Notes: a model not told the origin generated them from the sequence alone. A stretch of 64,000 nucleotides of DNA from Avichristensenella sp031549905 (GCA_031549905.1 JAVBPC010000020.1:1-64000); one strand, 5' to 3'; positions 26,266-36,067 are shown, numbered from the stretch's first letter. Translations and numbers: made by a program.

Positions 26266-27387
26266 CTATTCCAGAATAACGGTATCGACGTACTTGAACT
26301 GCCCATCCTCTACCGTTTTGATGATCGCCATGTTTTTGATCGCATCGCCGTTTTCATCAAAGCGGATGGCGCCGGTAACGCCCGTGAACGACAGCGCCGC
26401 CAGCGCGTCCCTAAGGGCGGGGCCGTCGGTTGTGCCGGCGGCCTCAATTGCCGCGACGGCCGCCATGTACGCGTCATAGCCCAGCGCCGTCACCGCGCCC
26501 TTGGGCTTTCCGCCGTACATTTCCGCGTACTTGGCAAGGAACGCTTTGGATTCTGGGGTGGGGTCGGCGTCCGAGTCAAAGAAGGTGGTGAACCGGCAGG
26601 CCTCCACCGCTTCGCCGCCGACCGTGATGAGATCCTCCGTCTCCCAGGTATCCGCGCCCAGGAACAGGATATCCGTATACCCAAAGTCGCGCGCCTGCGC
26701 CATGATCAGGCCCGGCTCTGTATAGTCGGAAGGCAGGAAGATAACATCCGGGTTTGCGGCCATCACGGCGGCGATCTGTGCGGTGAACTCCGTATCGCCG
26801 GTGTTGAAGTATGCTTCCGCCACAATGTTTTCCGCGCCGAACGCGCTTAAAAAGAACGTGCGCAGGCCGATGGCGTATACGTTGGAAATGTCACAGATGA
26901 TCGCGGCGGTCTTTGCGCTCAGGTGGTTCTTCGCATAGGCGGCCAGCATCGTGCCCTGAAAGTCATCCAGGTAGCACACGCGGAAATAGTACGGGTTGCC
27001 CGCCGTCACCTTGGGGTTGGTGCATGAGGTGCCGATGGCGGGGATCTCATTTTCCATGAAGACCTTGCCGCCTGCGATGGACAAAGACGAACCCCAGCTG
27101 CCCAGCACGATATCGATGTTTTCATCCGCCAGCCGCTGCGCCGCGTCTACCGCGATGTCATCGTCGGATTCGTTATCCATCAGCACCAGTTCGATGGGGC
27201 GGCCCAGCGCTTCCGGCTTCAGCGCGTGCGCCACCTCGATGCCTTCGACCTCCATCAGGCCGCCGGTGGCCTTGGAGCCGGTCAGCGGTTCAAACACGCC
27301 GATGCGGATGGGCTGCGCCTCCTGAGCCAGCGACACGGCGGGCAGCGCCATTAGCAGCGCGAAAAGCAGCGCGATTGTCTTTTTCAT
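26266..27387 (-). CDS. branched-chain amino-acid-type ABC substrate-binding protein
   Basis: 373 residues from the ATG at 27385-27387 (GGAGAGATC upstream), with signal peptide KKTIALLFALLMALPAVSLAQ. The Peripla_BP_6 fold is clear: IRIGVFEPLTGSKATGG, VLGSWGSSLSIAGG, GTSCTNPKVT. No lipobox and no permease or ATPase nearby, so it is an orphan binding protein or sensor partner. It has its own promoter. The ligand may be an amino acid, amide or short acid; the sequence does not decide. Confidence 0.88.
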   Translation of the reverse strand: MKKTIALLFALLMALPAVSLAQEAQPIRIGVFEPLTGSKATGGLMEVEGIEVAHALKPEALGRPIELVLMDNESDDDIAVDAAQRLADENIDIVLGSWGSSLSIAGGKVFMENEIPAIGTSCTNPKVTAGNPYYFRVCYLDDFQGTMLAAYAKNHLSAKTAAIICDISNVYAIGLRTFFLSAFGAENIVAEAYFNTGDTEFTAQIAAVMAANPDVIFLPSDYTEPGLIMAQARDFGYTDILFLGADTWETEDLITVGGEAVEACRFTTFFDSDADPTPESKAFLAKYAEMYGGKPKGAVTALGYDAYMAAVAAIEAAGTTDGPALRDALAALSFTGVTGAIRFDENGDAIKNMAIIKTVEDGQFKYVDTVILE

Positions 27388-27429
27388 GGGGATCTCTCCT
27401 TGCCCAAACGGGGCTTTTTTGTTACCCTT

Positions 27430-27458
27430 ACTATAGCAGATGTAACGGTACGATGCAA
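27430..27458 (-). promoter_or_regulatory. sigma-A promoter of the binding protein
   Basis: Minus strand: TTGCAT (27458-27453), 17-bp spacer, TATAGT (27435-27430), 43 bp before the start codon. Confidence 0.75.
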
Positions 27459-27559
27459 TTCTTTTGCGCTCACTATCGTTTGCCGCAGATCGCGGGTCTA
27501 ACGGGTGCAATTGCATGGATCAATGAGGCTTCATCAACTGGCCGAAAGGCGGATTCACT

Positions 27560-28030
27560 GTGGATAAACAGTCATTTGAACGGCGGGTAACAGCTTGCAC
27601 GGAGCGGCTGCACAAGATTGCGCTGACGATGCTGACCGTGGAGGCGGACTGCGCGGATGCCGTGCAGGAAACCCTTGTGCGCGCGTGGATGCACCTGGAT
27701 CGCATGAAACAGCCGGAATACTTCGAAACATGGCTGTGCCGCATCCTGATCAACGAGTGCAAGCGCATTCTCAAAAAGCGGGCGCGCCACGCAACGGCGG
27801 ATTTACCCGAATCGCTTGCTGCCCAGGCCCCGCCCGACCCCGCGCTGTGGCACGCGCTCCGTCAGGTGCCGGTAGCATACCGCCTGCCGCTGGCGCTGCA
27901 CCATGTGGAAGGGTACAGCGTTGCGGAGTGCGCCCAACTGCTGTCCCTGCCGCAAAGCACGGTCAAATGGCGAATCCATCAAGGGAAAAAGGCGCTGAAA
28001 ACACTGCTTGGAGAGGGGGAAGAAGCATGA
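27560..28030 (+). CDS. ECF-type RNA polymerase sigma factor
   Basis: 156 residues from a GTG start at 27560. Region 2: DCADAVQETLVRAWMHLDRMK and FETWLCRILINECKRIL; region 4: LPLALHHVEGYSVAECAQLLSLPQSTVKWRIHQGKKAL. This is close in style to SigV/SigY-like ECF factors that pair with DUF4179 anti-sigmas. Its stop overlaps the next ATG (ATGA at 28027-28030). No sigma-A promoter is evident; autoregulation is likely but not shown. Confidence 0.9.
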   Translation: MDKQSFERRVTACTERLHKIALTMLTVEADCADAVQETLVRAWMHLDRMKQPEYFETWLCRILINECKRILKKRARHATADLPESLAAQAPPDPALWHALRQVPVAYRLPLALHHVEGYSVAECAQLLSLPQSTVKWRIHQGKKALKTLLGEGEEA

Positions 28031-29229
28031 ACCGTTCCGATCATCTTGAAAACGCTTTCGCCCCCGCGCCGGAGCCGTTCAAGGCGCGCATGGCGTATAC
28101 ACTTGCGAATATGGAGGAATTGACAATGAAACGTAAGTCTCACCTTACAATCATCGCCGTGGCGGCGGTGCTTATATTGCTGGCCGGGGTGGCGCTGGCG
28201 GCAGCGGGCTTTGGCGTATTGGATTTTCTGGCTTATGAGGATAGGGACGGAAACAAGATCGTCAACGAAGACATCCGCCCGCTATTGCAGCGGATTGACA
28301 AGACGTCCGACGGGGAAGCCGCGAAGCTGACCATCCACGACGCGGCCTGCGACGGCACCACGCTGTCGCTTGCGTGGACGCTGGAAAACCTATCCGATGA
28401 GGATGTGTACATTATCTGGCGGCCAATCGTGAACCAGGGTGAAACGGGGCTTGCCGGAGGAACTTCCACAAATTATGAGTTTTCCCTGGGAAAAGGCGAA
28501 GTGCGGGAAGGCGGTTTCTCGCTTAACATGGACCCAACCATCACGGGGGACAGCGTGGCGGTTGACCTGAAGTTTAATATCCTTAAGGCGCGGGCGGAGG
28601 TAAGCCGGTACGACGGACTGCGGATAGAAGAAATGACGGAAGAAGAGCAGGCGGCATACCTGGAAAGCCAGGCGGATGACCTCGCAAACGGCAAGTTGGT
28701 GCTGGATTCCGACATGCCGCTGCTGCCAGAGGGTGAATATAGCTTTGATGAACTCATGGAGGACGCGCTTGTACGCCTTGGCCTGGTGGAACAGTTGGAT
28801 GTATTCGATGTGCCGCTGGCGCTGGCCGTTACAAGCCGGGAAACCGACCTGCTGCCGCTTGCGCAGGCAACGGAAATAGACCTGGGCGATTACCGCATGG
28901 TGTTGGCCGAGGGCAAGGGTTCCACTACGGCGCTGTTTTATACGGTTGACTATGTGTTTGAAACGGAAGACGCCGCCCGCGCGTTTGCGAAGGCGCGTGC
29001 GGCGTTGGCCCTGTGGCCGATCACCGATGAGGAGATCCCCTGGTTCTCCGGCGCGGGCTGCACGGACTCAGAAATCACCGAAAACCCGGATGGCGCCTGG
29101 TCGGTGCGATATCACGCCAATATTACGGGCATATGGAAGATGCCGGAACAGGTGAAGATCACCGCGCACAATGTGATGACAAGCGAGGTATACCCGGGCG
29201 AGGAGTTTATACTGGACCTTACCAAATAG
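28027..29229 (+). CDS. single-pass anti-sigma-like protein (DUF4179 type)
   Basis: 400 residues. A short cytoplasmic part (1-38), one membrane helix (LTIIAVAAVLILLAGVALAAA, about 39-60) and an extracellular domain beginning GFGVLDFLAYEDRDGNKI. The region after the helix aligns by eye with the protein at 8429-9607. Coupled to the sigma gene by ATGA overlap. Expected role: sequesters its sigma factor and responds to an envelope signal. The frame is open further upstream (to 27595) only because it overlaps the sigma gene. Confidence 0.8.
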   Translation: MNRSDHLENAFAPAPEPFKARMAYTLANMEELTMKRKSHLTIIAVAAVLILLAGVALAAAGFGVLDFLAYEDRDGNKIVNEDIRPLLQRIDKTSDGEAAKLTIHDAACDGTTLSLAWTLENLSDEDVYIIWRPIVNQGETGLAGGTSTNYEFSLGKGEVREGGFSLNMDPTITGDSVAVDLKFNILKARAEVSRYDGLRIEEMTEEEQAAYLESQADDLANGKLVLDSDMPLLPEGEYSFDELMEDALVRLGLVEQLDVFDVPLALAVTSRETDLLPLAQATEIDLGDYRMVLAEGKGSTTALFYTVDYVFETEDAARAFAKARAALALWPITDEEIPWFSGAGCTDSEITENPDGAWSVRYHANITGIWKMPEQVKITAHNVMTSEVYPGEEFILDLTK

Positions 29230-29247
29230 CAAAGCAAACTGAAAAAA

Positions 29248-29282
29248 GGGCCGCCCGCGACGACCGTCACGGGCGGCCCTTT
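29248..29282. terminator. bidirectional terminator
   Basis: GGGCCGCCCG (29248-29257) pairs with CGGGCGGCCC (29270-29279). Six A on the left give the minus strand a good U-run, and TTTA follows on the right. It serves both the anti-sigma gene and the convergent amidohydrolase. Confidence 0.88.
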
Positions 29283-29300
29283 ACCGCCACCGGGCAGGCA

Positions 29301-30884
29301 TTATTTCCCCCTGCGCAGCACCCTGCCCGCCTTCGCGCCCGTGTGCACGCCGTTTTCGGCGGTCAGCACGCCGCCCACATACACCTGCAAAATGCCCTCG
29401 CAGGCAACGGCGGGCTTTGCATACGTCGGCGTGTCATTGATCTCATCAAAGTTAAACAGCACCAGGTCGGCGCACATGCCTTCCTTGATCGCGCCCCGGT
29501 CGTGCAGGCCGATGCGCGCGGCGGGCATGCCGGTCATCTTGTGGATGGCGGTTTCCAGCGAGAACAGCTTCTGCCGCTTGCAGTATTCTGCGATGACCCT
29601 GGGGAACGTACCGTAATTGCGCGGGTGCAGGGCGCTGTCAGGATCAAGTGGGGCGGCGGCGCCGTCCGATCCGACCATGACAAACGGCTGCTTCATGATG
29701 TGCGCGATATCCTCTTCGCACATGGCGAAATTGATCTGCCCCACCGCGCCCGATTCCTCAATCAGCAGATCGATTGCCGTATCAAACGGGTCCTTGCCAA
29801 GGTGACTTGCGATCTCCAGGATGTTCTTGCCCTTGACCCACGCGTTTTTCTGGCTGCCCACCTGAGAGATGAACAGATCCGACCACTGCTTTTCGGCGTT
29901 TGCGAAAGTGGCGCGCATCTCCCTGATGATGCGCCCGCGCGTTTCCGGGTCTTCCAGACGGGACAGCATCTTATCCATGCCGCCCTCGTACGCCCAGTTC
30001 GGTATTTGGGATGTCAAAGTGGTTGCGGTGGCGCGGTAGGGGTACTGGTCGGCGGTGATATCAAGCCCCCGCTCGCGCGCCCTGGCAATAAGCGCCACGG
30101 TGGCGTGCGCCTTGTACTTCCAGTTTTTGCGGCCGGTGACCTTGTGGTGCGCGATCTGCACGGGAATATCCGCCTTGACGGCAACATCGATCGTGTCCTC
30201 TACCGACTGGATGACCTTTTCACCCTCCCAGCGCATGTGGCTTTCGTAAAACCCGCCGTACTGCGCCACGACCTTGGCAAGCTCGATCAGCTCATCGTTC
30301 GCGGCAAAGCATCCTGGTGGGTAGATCAGGCCGCTTGACATGCCGAACCCGCCCTGCTCCATGCTTTGCGCGGTAAGTGTGCGCATGTGCTCCAGCTCTT
30401 CGGCGGTCGGCGCGCGGTCATCAAAGCCCATCGCCGCCAGCCGGATGCTGCCGTGCCCGGCCATCTGCGCAAAGTTGACGGAGGTGCCGGCTTTCTCTAT
30501 GTGATCAAGAAAACCGCCCATGTCGGTCCAGTCCATGTCGATCTTGTCTGAAAGGCCGGTGTACCGCTTCAAAAGGGTCACCCTGTCCGGATGCACGGGC
30601 ATGGGCGATAGCCCGCAGTCCCCGCCCAGCTCGGTCGTCACGCCCTGCAAAATCCGGCTTTCATTCAGCGGATGCAGCAGGATGTCAAAATCGCTGTGGG
30701 AATGGATATCGATGAAACCGGGCGCGAGCACGTTGCGCTTCGCATCGACTGTTTTAATCGCCTCGCTGTCGCTGATCCTGCCGATTTTGGCGATTTTCCC
30801 ATCCTTCACCGCCACATCGGCGATATACCACGGCGCGCAGGTGCCATCGACCACCTTCGCGTTCTTGATGAGCAGGTCAAACAT
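29301..30884 (-). CDS. N-acyl-D-amino-acid deacylase-like amidohydrolase
   Basis: 527 residues. Urease-superfamily metal site: HSH at H61/H63 in GFIDIHSHSDFD; ESHMR; QIAHHKVTGRKNW; VGSDGAA near the end. GGDCGLSPMP carries the Cys that bridges the metals in D-aminoacylases. These enzymes hydrolyse N-acyl-D-amino acids, related dipeptides or hydantoin-like substrates. No signal peptide, so cytoplasmic. AGGAGGG precedes the ATG. Stands alone; substrate uncertain. Confidence 0.88.
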   Translation of the reverse strand: MFDLLIKNAKVVDGTCAPWYIADVAVKDGKIAKIGRISDSEAIKTVDAKRNVLAPGFIDIHSHSDFDILLHPLNESRILQGVTTELGGDCGLSPMPVHPDRVTLLKRYTGLSDKIDMDWTDMGGFLDHIEKAGTSVNFAQMAGHGSIRLAAMGFDDRAPTAEELEHMRTLTAQSMEQGGFGMSSGLIYPPGCFAANDELIELAKVVAQYGGFYESHMRWEGEKVIQSVEDTIDVAVKADIPVQIAHHKVTGRKNWKYKAHATVALIARARERGLDITADQYPYRATATTLTSQIPNWAYEGGMDKMLSRLEDPETRGRIIREMRATFANAEKQWSDLFISQVGSQKNAWVKGKNILEIASHLGKDPFDTAIDLLIEESGAVGQINFAMCEEDIAHIMKQPFVMVGSDGAAAPLDPDSALHPRNYGTFPRVIAEYCKRQKLFSLETAIHKMTGMPAARIGLHDRGAIKEGMCADLVLFNFDEINDTPTYAKPAVACEGILQVYVGGVLTAENGVHTGAKAGRVLRRGK

Positions 30885-31001
30885 AACGGCCCTCCTTGTT
30901 CTTAGAACCCGTATTTAGTTGCGTTCATTTTACCACAGGATTGCGTGCGCCGCCATGATTATGGTACAATCGCGAAACTATCATCAATTGGGGGTTTTTC
31001 T

Positions 31002-31364
31002 ATGGATTTCCGGGTGGAGACAGCAAACGGGCACGCGATCGTGGTGCTGCCGGGGGACAGCGTGCAGCTGACAGACGAGCAGTCGGCGCTGGACCTGATC
31101 GGGTCGGTGAACTACCTATACCAGTCAAACCGCATTGTCGCGCCAAAAGAAGCAATAGCCGACAGCTTCTTTGAGCTGCGCACGGGCGTCGCGGGGGCCA
31201 TCCTGCAAAAGTTCATCAACTATGACGCGAAGCTTGCCATTGTGGGCGACTTTTCGAATGTTGCCAGCCGGGCGCTGCGCGATTTCATCTATGAGTGCAA
31301 CAACGGGCGCGACATCTTCTTTGTGGCGACCGAAGAAGAGGCGCTTAAAAAGCTTTCGCGGTAA
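31002..31364 (+). CDS. DUF4180 family protein
   Basis: 120 residues from the ATG at 31002 (the frame extends 19 codons upstream without a ribosome site). The family pattern ALDLIGSVNYLYQSNRIVAPKEAI, then ELRTGVAGAILQKFINYDAKLAIVGDFS, is clear. It is a small cytoplasmic protein of unknown function, often found near regulators. TACAAT at 30965-30970 is a likely -10 with a poor -35. No partner gene is adjacent. Confidence 0.85.
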   Translation: MDFRVETANGHAIVVLPGDSVQLTDEQSALDLIGSVNYLYQSNRIVAPKEAIADSFFELRTGVAGAILQKFINYDAKLAIVGDFSNVASRALRDFIYECNNGRDIFFVATEEEALKKLSR

Positions 31365-31555
31365 GCGTTTGGGACAAGGAATGCGGCAGGTTTTCTGCGA
31401 ATATATGATATGCACAAGGATCAGGCTTCCCTGCATGGATTGCCGTTTCCAGGGAAACATAGCTTTTGTAGCTGTATATCCCCGAAAAAAGCGCGGCTTT
31501 TTACAAAAAAAGTAAAAAATCGTGACGGGGAATGGCCTGGAAACGCGATCTTTGC
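31365..31555. other. intergenic region without a recognised gene
   Basis: After the DUF4180 stop the sequence is AT-richer than its surroundings. It contains one short stem (AAAAAGC at 31493-31499 region with GCTTTTT) that may be a weak terminator, then a poly-A stretch. I see no coding sequence or RNA gene. Confidence 0.5.
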
Positions 31556-31584
31556 TTGCTTTCAGTAGCTGTGTGTTGTATAAT
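31556..31584 (+). promoter_or_regulatory. sigma-A promoter of the large surface protein
   Basis: TTGCTT 31556-31561, 17-bp spacer, TATAAT 31579-31584, 47 bp before the GTG start at 31631. Confidence 0.85.
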
Positions 31585-31630
31585 CATATGACTGAAAATG
31601 GGATTTTCGTCGGATGAGGAGGGGCTTCTG

Positions 31631-34600
31631 GTGAATAATGCCCACAAAAAGATAACCCTATCGCGGCTGGCGCTGCTCGCGCTGTTGCTGCTTTTGTACA
31701 CCGTGCCTATCGGTGCGCTGGCCGACGGCTTACTGCCGATGATGCCCGCGCCGCCTGATGTGCCGGTGTATTGGCAGCTTGCAAGCGTTGAGCGGGAACC
31801 TGCGGCGAATCCGGCGGGCGGATACCAGGTGCTGTATAATATTACGGGCGATTGGCCCGATCTGTCGGATAGGCTGATGGCGGAATCCCTGCAGGACGCG
31901 GAGGAAGCCGTACAGCCCAGCCTTCAGTACACCCTGGATAAGGACGGCACGAAGCTGTCGCACACCTATACCTGGACGAAGATGCCCATCTACATGGAGC
32001 CCGGTACCAGCTACCCCATCGACATTGCCGGCACGGAAAACGCCGGCACCGCTACGCTCAGCTCCATCCTCAGCGTTCATTTGCAGCACGACCGCATCGC
32101 GCGCATCAGCGCGGGCGGCTATTCCGATAACCTGACGGCCGCCACCATCACGCTGGACCCGTCGAAAACACAGCTGTACGCGGACGGCAGCCTTGTTATC
32201 TCCTTCAACCTGCGCGATGTCAACGACATGTTCACCGCGAAGGTCACCTACACCTATGAAATGATCGGCGGCGACCGTCCGTATCCGACGCCCGTGCCAG
32301 GTTTTGTGGCCGCGCCCATCGGGGATGCCGCGGTGCCTTCGTTCTATGATCTGGTGCCCGGCAGGGATGACCTGTGGGTCATCACCACCGCGCCGGACCA
32401 GTACCGCGCTTTCGGCTTCATGACGGGCGTGGGCCCGATGTTCTTCCCGTCGGATGCGCAGGGCAATGTCCGCATGGATGAACCTGCCGCCGTAGCGGAG
32501 CTTGACTACCAGAACTTTGTTGAGGGCTTTGTGCCCGTGGAGCCCAAAGAACTGCCCGCGCTGTACAGTGCGGTTGCCCCCGGCGTGTACGGCTTTACCG
32601 ACCGCGAAGGCAACACCGTGACCCGCGCGTATGGCCGCGTGGACGGCGGCGCGGCGGCGTTCTATCCCGCTGACGCGACAGGCATTGTCGCCGATGGTGC
32701 GCAGCAGACCGACGCTGACGCGGACTTTGCCGCCCTTGTTGAAGGCTTTGGCAAGGCCGTGCCGGATGCGGTTCCATCCTATTATATTCAAAATGGTGAC
32801 GTGTTTGCCGTGACCGATCTGCATGATAATCAGATCCATTACCGCGTGTACGGCCGCCTGAACGGCGCGGAGCCCGCCTTCTACCCGGCGGATGCCGAGG
32901 GCAACCTGCTGGAGAATGCTGCCGCGACCACGCCGGATGCCGACTTTGACGCTTTCCTGAAGGGCTTCTTCCCCGTGATTCCGGCGGAAGTGCCCGCGCA
33001 TTACACGCAGATTGGTGATGCCGCGTTCACGATTGATGACCGCGATGACAGCACGCTGGGCCGCGTGTACGGCCGCCTGGACGGCGCGGAGCCCGCCTAC
33101 TACGCCGCCGACCCCGCCACCGGCGCGGTGCTGGATGCGAAGCCCATCGATCCCGCCGCGGATTACGAAAAGTATATCGCCGGATTTGAGCCCACCGAAG
33201 GCGCCGATGCCCCGCTCTATTATCAGGAATCGGGCGTGCCCAGCGTGTGGATGTTCACCGATACCGACGGCAACACGCAGTACCGCATCGTCGGCAGCCT
33301 GAACCGCGGGGAGGAAGCGTTCTACCCCTGCGACGCCGAGGGCAATGTCGCGCGCGACGCGCTGCCGGTGCTGCCGGAATCCGACCTGCTGATCATGCCC
33401 CCGCCGAGCCTCGTGCCCCGCACGCCGGATGCCGCGCCTTCCTACTATCAGAAGGTGGAGGGCAAGGAAGGGCTTTACACACTGCTGGACCGCGAAGGGA
33501 AGCCGCTGTACCGCGTCTATGGCGCGTACGGGCGCGGCGCGCCGCAGTTCTACCCGGCTGATGCCGACGGCAATGCCGTGCAGGATGCCCCGGCGGTTGA
33601 TCCCGCGCAGGATTTCACCGACTATGTGCAGGGTTTTGACGCGACCCCCGCGCAGGATGCGCCCGCCATCTACCAGGTTGTGCCGGAAGCAGAGGGCCTC
33701 TACAGCTTTGAAACGCGCGAAGGCGAGCCGGTGTACCGTGTGTACGGCGCATGGGATCGCGGCGAAGCGGGATTCTACCCTGCCGATGAAACCGGCGCCG
33801 TGACGGAGGGCGCGCAGCCCGCCGACCCGAACCGGGATTTTGCCGAACATTTCGCGGGCTTTGACCTGCTTGCGCCTGAAAATGTGCCCCCGTATTACGC
33901 GCCGGTTGACCCGGACAAGCAGCTGTACGCGCTGACCGACCCGCAGAGCGGGGAGATCATCTACCGCGTGTACGGTGCGCAGGATCGCGGCGAGCCCGCG
34001 TTTTACCCCGCCGATGAGAGCGGAAACATCATAGAGGGCGCGCAGCCGGTCGATCCTAAGCAGGATTTTGAGGAGCGCATTGCCGGGTTCAGCCCCGTGC
34101 TTCCGGACGCGGTACCCACGCATTACACGATCGTTGACCCGGAAAAGTCGCTGTACGCGTTCGAAAACAAGGAAGGCGAGAAGATTTACCGCGTGTTCGG
34201 CACGCTGAACCACGGTGAAACCGGGTTCTTCCCGGCCGATGAAAACGGCAACGCGGTGGACGGGCCCGTGGTTGATCCCCAGGATGATGTGGCGCTGCTG
34301 CCCACGCCGTACAGCGTGCGGGTATCGACGCTTACGCCCGAAACGGGCGGCCCCGATCAGCTGGGCAGAAGCTATACCCAGATGCCCTACGCCGAAGACC
34401 CCGCGCCGACCGGCTATTCCGCTTCCCTTGGCCAGACCGGTGCGCCGAGCGATGATCCCGCCCAGATAGGCCGCGCGATGGGGCCTTATGCGGAGCCGAC
34501 GCCCTACGGCGCAAGCGTGGTGCAGGCGCAGGCAACGGATGCTTCGGGCAATCCGATCGGGCGCACGATTGACCCGCCGGCGACCGACTACAGCGGGCAG

Positions 34601-35053
34601 GTGACTGCCGGCGCGGACGCGACGGACGCAATCGCTGCGATCTCCCGGACGGTGGATGCACAGGTGACCGACGCACCCAAGAGCACCGCGACCGACAACC
34701 CGCAGCAATCCGCCGCGATCATAACCGAAGCGCCGAACGGCGTTGCGACGGGCAATCCGACTGGCATGCCGACGGATAAGCCCACGGGTCTGCCGACAGA
34801 CAAGCCCACGGATGTGCCGACCGATAAACCGACAGACGTGCCCACGGATGTCCCGAGCGAAAACCCCACGAAGCAGCCCGAGCCTACGCTGCCGCTGATC
34901 GTGCTGGACCCCGACCCGACCGAAACCCCCGCGCAGACGGAAGCGCCCGAGGTTGCGGAACAAAAGGACGGCCTTGGCATCGTGTGGATTCTCATGGGTG
35001 CGGCTACGGTAGTTCTGGCGTTCGCATTCATTATTTTCAAACGGAAAAAGTAA
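31631..35053 (+). CDS. large exported repeat protein with C-terminal membrane anchor
   Basis: 1140 residues from the GTG at 31631 (AGGAGGGG at 31616-31623; the upstream in-frame ATG at 31598 lacks a site). Signal peptide 1-31. Residues 32-226 form a unique domain. Residues about 227-880 hold nine repeats of about 73 residues with the core YRVYG…G…FYPADADGN and a conserved D(F/Y)..(F/Y)..GF near the end. Residues 880-1107 are a Pro/Thr/Asp stalk (PTDKPTDVPTDKPTDVP). One helix follows at about 1112-1134 and the tail RKK. The end looks like a wall/membrane anchor without an LPxTG motif. Function unknown; an adhesin or display protein is likely. Confidence 0.85.
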   Translation: MNNAHKKITLSRLALLALLLLLYTVPIGALADGLLPMMPAPPDVPVYWQLASVEREPAANPAGGYQVLYNITGDWPDLSDRLMAESLQDAEEAVQPSLQYTLDKDGTKLSHTYTWTKMPIYMEPGTSYPIDIAGTENAGTATLSSILSVHLQHDRIARISAGGYSDNLTAATITLDPSKTQLYADGSLVISFNLRDVNDMFTAKVTYTYEMIGGDRPYPTPVPGFVAAPIGDAAVPSFYDLVPGRDDLWVITTAPDQYRAFGFMTGVGPMFFPSDAQGNVRMDEPAAVAELDYQNFVEGFVPVEPKELPALYSAVAPGVYGFTDREGNTVTRAYGRVDGGAAAFYPADATGIVADGAQQTDADADFAALVEGFGKAVPDAVPSYYIQNGDVFAVTDLHDNQIHYRVYGRLNGAEPAFYPADAEGNLLENAAATTPDADFDAFLKGFFPVIPAEVPAHYTQIGDAAFTIDDRDDSTLGRVYGRLDGAEPAYYAADPATGAVLDAKPIDPAADYEKYIAGFEPTEGADAPLYYQESGVPSVWMFTDTDGNTQYRIVGSLNRGEEAFYPCDAEGNVARDALPVLPESDLLIMPPPSLVPRTPDAAPSYYQKVEGKEGLYTLLDREGKPLYRVYGAYGRGAPQFYPADADGNAVQDAPAVDPAQDFTDYVQGFDATPAQDAPAIYQVVPEAEGLYSFETREGEPVYRVYGAWDRGEAGFYPADETGAVTEGAQPADPNRDFAEHFAGFDLLAPENVPPYYAPVDPDKQLYALTDPQSGEIIYRVYGAQDRGEPAFYPADESGNIIEGAQPVDPKQDFEERIAGFSPVLPDAVPTHYTIVDPEKSLYAFENKEGEKIYRVFGTLNHGETGFFPADENGNAVDGPVVDPQDDVALLPTPYSVRVSTLTPETGGPDQLGRSYTQMPYAEDPAPTGYSASLGQTGAPSDDPAQIGRAMGPYAEPTPYGASVVQAQATDASGNPIGRTIDPPATDYSGQVTAGADATDAIAAISRTVDAQVTDAPKSTATDNPQQSAAIITEAPNGVATGNPTGMPTDKPTGLPTDKPTDVPTDKPTDVPTDVPSENPTKQPEPTLPLIVLDPDPTETPAQTEAPEVAEQKDGLGIVWILMGAATVVLAFAFIIFKRKK

Positions 35054-35121
35054 GACGTGGTATAGCGAAACGGCCCGGTGCCATATGGCATCGGGCTTGC
35101 TTTGATACAGGGGGTTTTTCC

Positions 35122-35904
35122 ATGCAGGATTATCAGTACCTGGCACAAGTGAATTTTTTCATCCACCGCGTCTGCACGCCCAAGTGGGTCATTCTGCGCC
35201 AGCACATTGACTTTCAGGATTTGACGTATGCGTACGCGGGCAAGGGCGTGTACCTTGTGGATGGCGTGCCGTACAAGGTGGGCGCGGGGGACTTGATTTC
35301 CATTCCCGCCGGGTGCTGGCGCGAGGCGTACACCGACCCGGACGACCCGCTGCGCCTGTACGCGCTGAATTTCAACCTGTACGATGAGCAGCTGCAAAGA
35401 ACCCCGCTGGACCTGCCCATCCTGACCCACCCGGGCCAGGACAAGGAGCTGCTGTACAACCTTTCCATCATGGAGCGCATTTGGGCGCTGAAGGAAACAA
35501 CGCATCACATCATGGCAAATTCCGTGCTGCTTGCGATCATCAGCCATCTGCTCTTGCTGCTTCGCGTGGAAAAGTCAAGCCACGGCGACACGCGCGTGCA
35601 GGCCGTGGCTGACCATGTGCTGAAAAACCTGGACCGCCAGATCACCACGGAAGAGCTTGCGCAGTTGGTGTCTCTGCACCCCGTCTACCTCAACACGCTG
35701 GTGCAAAAGCACACGGGGCTGTCGCTGCGCACATTCGTCAACCACATCAAAGTGAACGTTGCCGAGGACGCCATCGCCCACGAAAACCTGCCCGTGCACG
35801 AAGCCGCTGCCCGCTGCGGCTTTTCCAACATGTTTTACTTCAGCAAAACATTCAAAAAGCTGAAGGGGTATCCGCCGTCGTTCATACGGAAGATCAGGAA
35901 CTGA
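35122..35904 (+). CDS. AraC-family transcriptional regulator
   Basis: 260 residues from the ATG at 35122 (AGGGGG upstream). Residues 10-95 are a cupin-like sensor domain (VDGVPYKVGAGDLISIPAGCWREAY). Residues 165-258 are the AraC double helix-turn-helix: ITTEELAQLVSLHPVYLNTLVQKHTGLSLRTFVNHIK and VHEAAARCGFSNMFYFSKTFKKLKGYPPSFIRK. Such proteins usually sense a sugar and control nearby transport or hydrolase genes, but none is adjacent here. The gene ends 8 bp before hairpin-array copy B. Confidence 0.92.
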   Translation: MQDYQYLAQVNFFIHRVCTPKWVILRQHIDFQDLTYAYAGKGVYLVDGVPYKVGAGDLISIPAGCWREAYTDPDDPLRLYALNFNLYDEQLQRTPLDLPILTHPGQDKELLYNLSIMERIWALKETTHHIMANSVLLAIISHLLLLLRVEKSSHGDTRVQAVADHVLKNLDRQITTEELAQLVSLHPVYLNTLVQKHTGLSLRTFVNHIKVNVAEDAIAHENLPVHEAAARCGFSNMFYFSKTFKKLKGYPPSFIRKIRN

Positions 35905-35908
35905 GGGG

Positions 35909-36061
35909 ACGCTGGGACTTTGTCCCAGACCCTACTTAGGGGCCTAAGGCCCCTAAGGACCCCTTCTTCCGCTGCGGCGGGGAGGGGGTTAGTTTATTAA
36001 GCAAGCCGACCCGCCGTGAAGCGAAACAGCAGGGATTCTTAGGGGCTTTAAGCCCTTGAAG
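35909..36061. repeat. hairpin-array repeat, copy B
   Basis: CTGGGAC/GTCCCAG at 35912-35928, a 10-bp stem with TAA loop at 35935-35957, and a third imperfect stem at 36038-36061. The first 57 bp match copy A (5836 onward) almost exactly, with a compensatory A-T to T-A swap in the second stem. Confidence 0.78.
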
Positions 36062-36067
36062 CGGTAG

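Noticed and set aside
31730..35146. Open frame of about 1138 codons on the minus strand opposite the repeat protein
   Set aside because: It mirrors the plus-strand gene because of third-position GC bias, its translation is Arg/His-rich without domains, and it lacks a ribosome site; the plus-strand gene has promoter, start site, signal peptide and repeats.
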